Below, piece after piece: positions 60,586-64,000 of a stretch of DNA of 64,000 bases (position 1 is its first letter; the number at the start of each line of letters is the position of its first letter). Location of the stretch: contig NZ_JADCSA010000002.1 in assembly GCF_015070385.1 (NCBI RefSeq), forward strand, positions 124,001 through 188,000. Reading direction: 5' to 3'. A program made the translations under genes and the position numbers. The notes under the pieces were generated by a model. That model searched no databases, was not told where the DNA came from, and saw only the letters and a list, made by a program, of their open reading frames with translations. Source of the stretch: Nocardioides malaquae. Lineage in GTDB: Bacteria > Actinomycetota > Actinomycetes > Propionibacteriales > Nocardioidaceae.

Positions 60586-61362
60586 ATGTGCGGCCGCTAC
60601 GCGTCGAGTCGACGCCCCGAGGACCTTGTGGAGGAGTTCGAGGTCGTCGAGAACCGGGTGCCGGCTCCGTTGGCGCCGGACTGGAACGTGGCCCCCACCG
60701 ACCCGGTGTACGCGGTGCTCGAGCGACCGGCACGCAGCACGCCCGAGGGGGAGGAGGCGCCGCGCCGTCAGCTGCGCACCCTCACGTGGGGCCTGGTGCC
60801 CTCCTGGGCCAAGGACCCCTCGATCGGCTCGCGGATGATCAACGCGCGTGCGGAGACTGCCGCCGAGAAGCCGGCGTTCCGCAAGGCGTTCCGGGCGCGG
60901 CGCTGCCTCGTGCCGGCCGACGGGTACTACGAGTGGTACGCGTCGTCGTCGCTGGACGCGAAGGGCCGCCCGGTGAAGCAGCCCTACTTCATCCGTCCGC
61001 GCGACGGAGGCGTGCTCGCCATGGCGGGACTCTTCGAGATCTGGCGTGACCCGGACCGGCCCGACGACGACCCCGACTGCTTCCGGTGGACCTGCACCGT
61101 GCTGACCACCGAGGCCGAGGACGACCTGGGCCACATCCACGACCGGATGCCGCTGATGGTGGAACCCGAGCGGTGGGACGCCTGGTTGGACACCACCCTG
61201 ACCGACGCCGACCGGGTGACCGCGCTGCTCACCCCAGCCTCGCCGGGCCTGCTGGAGGCCTACCCCGTCTCTCGCGCGGTCGGCAACGTGCGCAACAACG
61301 GACCCGAGCTGGTCGAACCCTTGGCGCTCGAGGGCGTCCCCACCCCGAGGAGCACCCGATGA
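60586..61362 (+). CDS. SRAP-domain protein (HMCES/YedK)
   Basis: Encodes 258 residues. The catalytic Cys2 (MCGRYAS), the Asn in DWNVAPTD, the Glu in GYYEWYAS and the His in HDRMPLMV are all present. SRAP proteins form a covalent crosslink with abasic sites in single-stranded DNA to shield them. TAGGGT lies 6 nt before the ATG, so it is probably leaderless. ATGA overlap with the next gene. Confidence 0.92.
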   Translation: MCGRYASSRRPEDLVEEFEVVENRVPAPLAPDWNVAPTDPVYAVLERPARSTPEGEEAPRRQLRTLTWGLVPSWAKDPSIGSRMINARAETAAEKPAFRKAFRARRCLVPADGYYEWYASSSLDAKGRPVKQPYFIRPRDGGVLAMAGLFEIWRDPDRPDDDPDCFRWTCTVLTTEAEDDLGHIHDRMPLMVEPERWDAWLDTTLTDADRVTALLTPASPGLLEAYPVSRAVGNVRNNGPELVEPLALEGVPTPRSTR

Positions 61363-62096
61363 GTGTCGAGCGACTGGTCCAGACCCCCCGCGGGGAGGGC
61401 CGCCTGGTGGTGCACGAGGCCCAGCACCCCGTGGCGGTGCTGCTGCTGAGCCACGGGGCAGGGGGTGGGATCGACGCCCAGGACCTGGTGGCCCTCGCCG
61501 AGGCGTTGCCCGCCGAGGGCGTGACGGTCGCGCTCTTCGAGCAGCCCTGGCGTCGCGCCGGGCGGAAGGTCGCGGCGCCGCCTGCCCACCTCGACGATGC
61601 GTTCGTGGTGGCGGCGCAGGAGGTGGCGGCGCACGGGATGCAGGGTGGCCTTCCGCTGGTTGTGGGGGGTCGCTCCGCAGGCGCCCGCTCGGCCGCCCGG
61701 ACGGCGCTGGCCGTCGGGGCCAGCGGATGCCTGGCGCTGGCGTTCCCGCTCCATCCCCCGGGCCGACCGGAGAAGTCACGGCTCGGCGAGCTCCACGGCG
61801 CCGACGTCACCACGCTCGTCATCCAGGGCGAGCGCGACGCGTTCGGTTCTCCCTCCGAGTTCCCTGACGAGGTCGACGTCTGCGTCGTGCCCTTCGCCGA
61901 CCACTCCTTCCGCGTGCTCAAGCGGGCGCTGGTGGCGCAGGAGGACGCCCTGGCCATCGTGGTGGAGGCCACCCTCGAGTGGGTGGTGCGTGAGGCCGCC
62001 GGGGTCGAGACCTCCGCGCACGCCGGCACTGGCGCTGGCGCGCGCACTGGAACTGCCGGCGAGGGCGGGGACCGAGCGGCCGGGAATCAATCGTGA
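61359..62096 (+). CDS. alpha/beta hydrolase (KANL3/Tex30-like)
   Basis: Encodes 245 residues. VLLLSHGAGGGIDAQDLVAL is the oxyanion region and VVGGRSAGARSAARTA the nucleophile elbow. DAFGSPSEFPD and FADHSFRVLK hold the Asp and His. The pattern is that of KANL3/Tex30-type hydrolases. The low-complexity C-terminal tail carries the -35 of the sigR promoter. Coupled to the SRAP gene by a 4-bp overlap. Confidence 0.8.
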   Translation: MSVERLVQTPRGEGRLVVHEAQHPVAVLLLSHGAGGGIDAQDLVALAEALPAEGVTVALFEQPWRRAGRKVAAPPAHLDDAFVVAAQEVAAHGMQGGLPLVVGGRSAGARSAARTALAVGASGCLALAFPLHPPGRPEKSRLGELHGADVTTLVIQGERDAFGSPSEFPDEVDVCVVPFADHSFRVLKRALVAQEDALAIVVEATLEWVVREAAGVETSAHAGTGAGARTGTAGEGGDRAAGNQS

Positions 62097-62108
62097 CGAG
62101 GCGCTGTT
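62083..62108 (+). promoter_or_regulatory. SigR/SigH autoregulatory promoter
   Basis: GGAAT (62083-62087), 18 bp, then GTT (62106-62108) matches the SigR-type promoter consensus (GGAAT-N18-19-GTT). It begins inside the end of the hydrolase gene and reads into the sigma gene. The start near 62115 lies next to an in-frame GTG at 62118. Confidence 0.8.
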
Positions 62109-62162
62109 CCCCCCTACGTGCTGGCAACACTGGACGACACCGCGACGGTAGTGTGGGACCCG

Positions 62163-62777
62163 ATGACTGACTCCCTCACTGAAGAGACGCCTGCCCAGCG
62201 TGCGGAACGCTTCGAGCGCGACGCCCTGCAGTACGTCGACCAGCTCTACTCCGCGGGGCTGCGGCTGACCCGCAACGCCGCCGACGCCGAAGACCTGGTG
62301 CAGGAGACCTACGCGAAGGCCTTCGCCTCGTTCCACCAGTTCAAGCCGGGCACCAACCTCAAGGCGTGGCTCTACCGGATCCTCACCAACACGTTCATCA
62401 ACGTGTACCGCAAGAAGCAGCGACAGCCGCAGCAGTCGATGACCGAGGACGTGGAGGACTGGCAACTCGCGCGTGCCGAGTCGCACACCTCCTCCGGCCT
62501 GAAGTCCGCGGAGACGGAGGCGTTGGAGCACCTGCCCGACTCCGAGGTGAAGGACGCCCTGCAGAAGCTGCCGGAGGAGTTCCGCCTGGCGGTCTACCTG
62601 GCCGACGTGGAGGGCTTCGCCTACAAGGAGATCGCCGAGATCATGGAGACGCCCATCGGCACCGTCATGTCGCGGCTCCACCGCGGGCGCCGACAGCTGC
62701 GTGACCTCCTCAGTGACTACGTACGGGCCAACGACCTGCTGCCGCGGTCGGCGACGGAGAAGGGCCAGGACGCATGA
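62163..62777 (+). CDS. sigR: redox-responsive ECF sigma factor SigR/SigH
   Basis: Encodes 204 residues from ATG 62163; an in-frame GTG at 62118 would add 15 codons. Region 2 ([41 protein letters not shown]) and region 4 ([44 protein letters not shown]) are complete. The coupled anti-sigma gene and the GGAAT/GTT promoter identify the disulfide-stress sigma factor. It controls thioredoxin and low-molecular-weight thiol systems in relatives. Confidence 0.92.
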   Translation: MTDSLTEETPAQRAERFERDALQYVDQLYSAGLRLTRNAADAEDLVQETYAKAFASFHQFKPGTNLKAWLYRILTNTFINVYRKKQRQPQQSMTEDVEDWQLARAESHTSSGLKSAETEALEHLPDSEVKDALQKLPEEFRLAVYLADVEGFAYKEIAEIMETPIGTVMSRLHRGRRQLRDLLSDYVRANDLLPRSATEKGQDA

Positions 62778-63034
62778 GCGACCCGCACGGCGACGAGTGC
62801 GCCGACTACCTCGAGCGCATCGTCTACTTCATCGACAACGAGCTCGACGGCGCCGACTGCAGCGCGGTGCAGCAGCACCTCGACGAGTGCGGGCCCTGCC
62901 TGCAGAAGTACGACCTGCAGCGCACGGTGAAGTCGGTCGTCGCGCGGTCCTGCCGCGAGTCCGCGCCCGAGGGTCTGCGTGAGCGCGTCATGGTCCAGAT
63001 CCGCGAGGTCCAGATCCGCATCAGCGAGTCCTGA
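62774..63034 (+). CDS. rsrA: zinc-binding anti-sigma factor RsrA/RshA
   Basis: Encodes 86 residues. The ZAS motif is HLDECGPC, with upstream Cys in GDECADYLE and ADCSAVQ, and a later Cys in ARSCRES. In the family, oxidation of these thiols releases zinc and the sigma factor. ATGA overlap with sigR gives coupled synthesis. Confidence 0.93.
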   Translation: MSDPHGDECADYLERIVYFIDNELDGADCSAVQQHLDECGPCLQKYDLQRTVKSVVARSCRESAPEGLRERVMVQIREVQIRISES

Positions 63035-63125
63035 GCCCCTGCTGCCGGGCTCCGGCCGGGAGGCGATTGGCGCCGCCCCGGCCTCGTTTGAGAAGATGGC
63101 ACGCACTGACATCCAGGAGGACACC

Positions 63126-63200
63126 ATGGGCAAGACCGGTCGCAAGCGCCGCGCTCGCAAGAAGAAGGGCGCGAACCACGGCAAGCGCCCCAACGCCTGA
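63126..63200 (+). CDS. 50S ribosomal protein bL37
   Basis: A 24-residue, extremely basic peptide: GKTGRKRRARKKKG with the end NHGKRPNA. Size and the GRKxR...KRPNA pattern match bL37, the tiny subunit seen in mycobacterial ribosome structures. AGGAGG lies 4 nt before the ATG. It follows rsrA by about 90 bp and ends before a terminator. Confidence 0.9.
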   Translation: MGKTGRKRRARKKKGANHGKRPNA

Positions 63201-63228
63201 GCTCACCAGCTCAGCGTGATCGAGCACC

Positions 63229-63258
63229 AGGACCCCCGAGCCTTTGGCCGGGGGTCCT
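63229..63258 (+). terminator. terminator after bL37
   Basis: AGGACCCCCG (63229-63238) pairs with CGGGGGTCCT (63249-63258), and inner GCC/GGC extends the stem. Confidence 0.82.
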
Positions 63259-63293
63259 CTGCATGGCTGACGTCTGCAGGGGCGTCCTGCTGC

Positions 63294-63680
63294 TCAGGTC
63301 ACCTTCGCCATGAACTGGGCCCCGTCGACGACCACCCGGGTGATCTCGCCCGAGGCGACCACCTTGCCCGCGGCTCCGTCGACGACGTTGCGGGCGCCCA
63401 CGGTGAAGCGGCGCAGACGCCCGTCCTCGTGCACGACGGAGACCTGCACCTCCACGACCTGGCCCACGCCGCTCGGGGCGAGGTGCTCGATCGCGACCCG
63501 CGTGCCCACGCTCGTGCCGCCTGAGGGCAGCGAGGGCGCCAACGCCTCGCAGGTCACCGCCTCCATCCAGGCCAGCAGGCACGGTGTGCCCAGCACCCGC
63601 AGGCTTCCGCTCCCGACGGCGGCCGCGGTGTCGTCCTCGCCGACGGTGAACCTGCGGGTGTGTGACGTGGGCTGCTCCAT
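63294..63680 (-). CDS. FlK-like hotdog thioesterase
   Basis: Encodes 128 residues. GTPCLLAWMEAVTCEAL and SVGTRVAIEHLAPSGVGQVVEVQVSVV match the FlK (fluoroacetyl-CoA thioesterase)-like hotdog family. It probably cleaves a short acyl-CoA. AGGAGACGAC precedes the ATG. It follows the TPP-enzyme gene by 38 bp on the same strand, so they may be one operon. Confidence 0.8.
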   Translation of the reverse strand: MEQPTSHTRRFTVGEDDTAAAVGSGSLRVLGTPCLLAWMEAVTCEALAPSLPSGGTSVGTRVAIEHLAPSGVGQVVEVQVSVVHEDGRLRRFTVGARNVVDGAAGKVVASGEITRVVVDGAQFMAKVT

Positions 63681-63718
63681 GTCGTCTCCTGGGGGTGCGG
63701 GGGGTGCGGTGGTGGGGG

Positions 63719-64000
63719 TCAGATGCCGAAGGTCGCGCGGGGGTACGCGGCCTCGACGTCGGTGATCACGTTGAGGAGGTAGGGCACTCCCGACGCGTAC
63801 GCCCGGTCGAGCGCCGGGCCGATGTCGCGGGGGTCCGTCACGGTCTCGCCGGCGCCCCCGAGCGCGCGGACCACCTCGTCGTAGCGGGTGCGCTCGGCGA
63901 GGTCGGCCACCACGTCGTAGCCGTAGAGCATCTGCATCGGGCCCTTCTCCAACCCCCACGCCGAGTTGTTGCCCATCACCATCACCACGGGCAGGTCGTG
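63719..64000 (-). CDS. thiamine-diphosphate-dependent enzyme, C-terminal fragment
   Basis: The last 93 codons of a gene that runs off the right edge. [19 protein letters not shown] is the end of the TPP motif region. The closing [21 protein letters not shown] matches the C-terminus of acetolactate-synthase-like or oxalyl-CoA/benzoylformate decarboxylase-like enzymes. The substrate cannot be told from this part. Confidence 0.8.
   Translation of the reverse strand, partial: HDLPVVMVMGNNSAWGLEKGPMQMLYGYDVVADLAERTRYDEVVRALGGAGETVTDPRDIGPALDRAYASGVPYLLNVITDVEAAYPRATFGI

Overview
This window is high-GC DNA packed with genes on both strands. WhiB-type regulation, a mycoredoxin, UvrD2, UPF0182, PPA1309, DUF222/HNH and SigR/RsrA-type genes place it in the Actinobacteria. 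Gene content and order point to the Nocardioidaceae (Nocardioides-like) or a close propionibacterial relative. I infer this from family content and synteny; no 16S rRNA gene is present. From memory, two blocks match the Mycobacterium tuberculosis order: nudC-mrx1-uvrD2-whiB7 through UPF0182 (positions 967-17646) and rsgA/aroA/SRAP/sigH/anti-sigma (55027-63034).

Layout. 1-17646 is a conserved core: deoD, nudC, mycoredoxin, a VanZ-like protein, uvrD2, then whiB7 with a complete attenuator-style leader (promoter, 74-codon upstream ORF, terminator hairpin). It continues with two tiny genes, an orphan cyclodehydratase-like protein, a metalloprotease group, MoaE, a PDZ/Lon-like protease and UPF0182. 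17750-28027 is bracketed by two initiator-type tRNA genes. It holds a DUF418 protein, a collapsed furA-katG locus, a fasciclin protein, a sulfide/persulfide detoxification cluster under a CstR-like repressor with twin operators, FprA, and a LysR regulator with its own dyad. 28114-39814 carries assorted metabolic and regulatory genes: ornithine aminotransferase, a small alarmone synthetase, an SOS-box-controlled DUF222/HNH nuclease, a secreted lipase with an AraC regulator, and YibE/F. 39840-43364 is a probable MurL-MurD2 module, an alternative way to put D-glutamate into peptidoglycan. 43424-54996 is mainly lipid, CoA and aromatic metabolism plus housekeeping genes. 55027-63680 holds rsgA and aroA, an unusual fusion of sigma factor, anti-sigma, transmembrane segment and Pro/Ser/Thr stalk, a degenerate GGDEF protein, an SRAP protein, a SigR/RsrA redox pair with its own promoter, and the tiny ribosomal protein bL37.

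How it works together. Several stress circuits can be read directly: whiB7 (translation stress), the CstR cluster (persulfide stress), a LexA box (DNA damage), SigR/RsrA (thiol stress) and a self-contained membrane-linked sigma factor. About two dozen genes lack a Shine-Dalgarno sequence and instead have a -10-like hexamer 6-8 nt before the start codon, the signature of leaderless mRNAs. Several start codons here were chosen on that basis.
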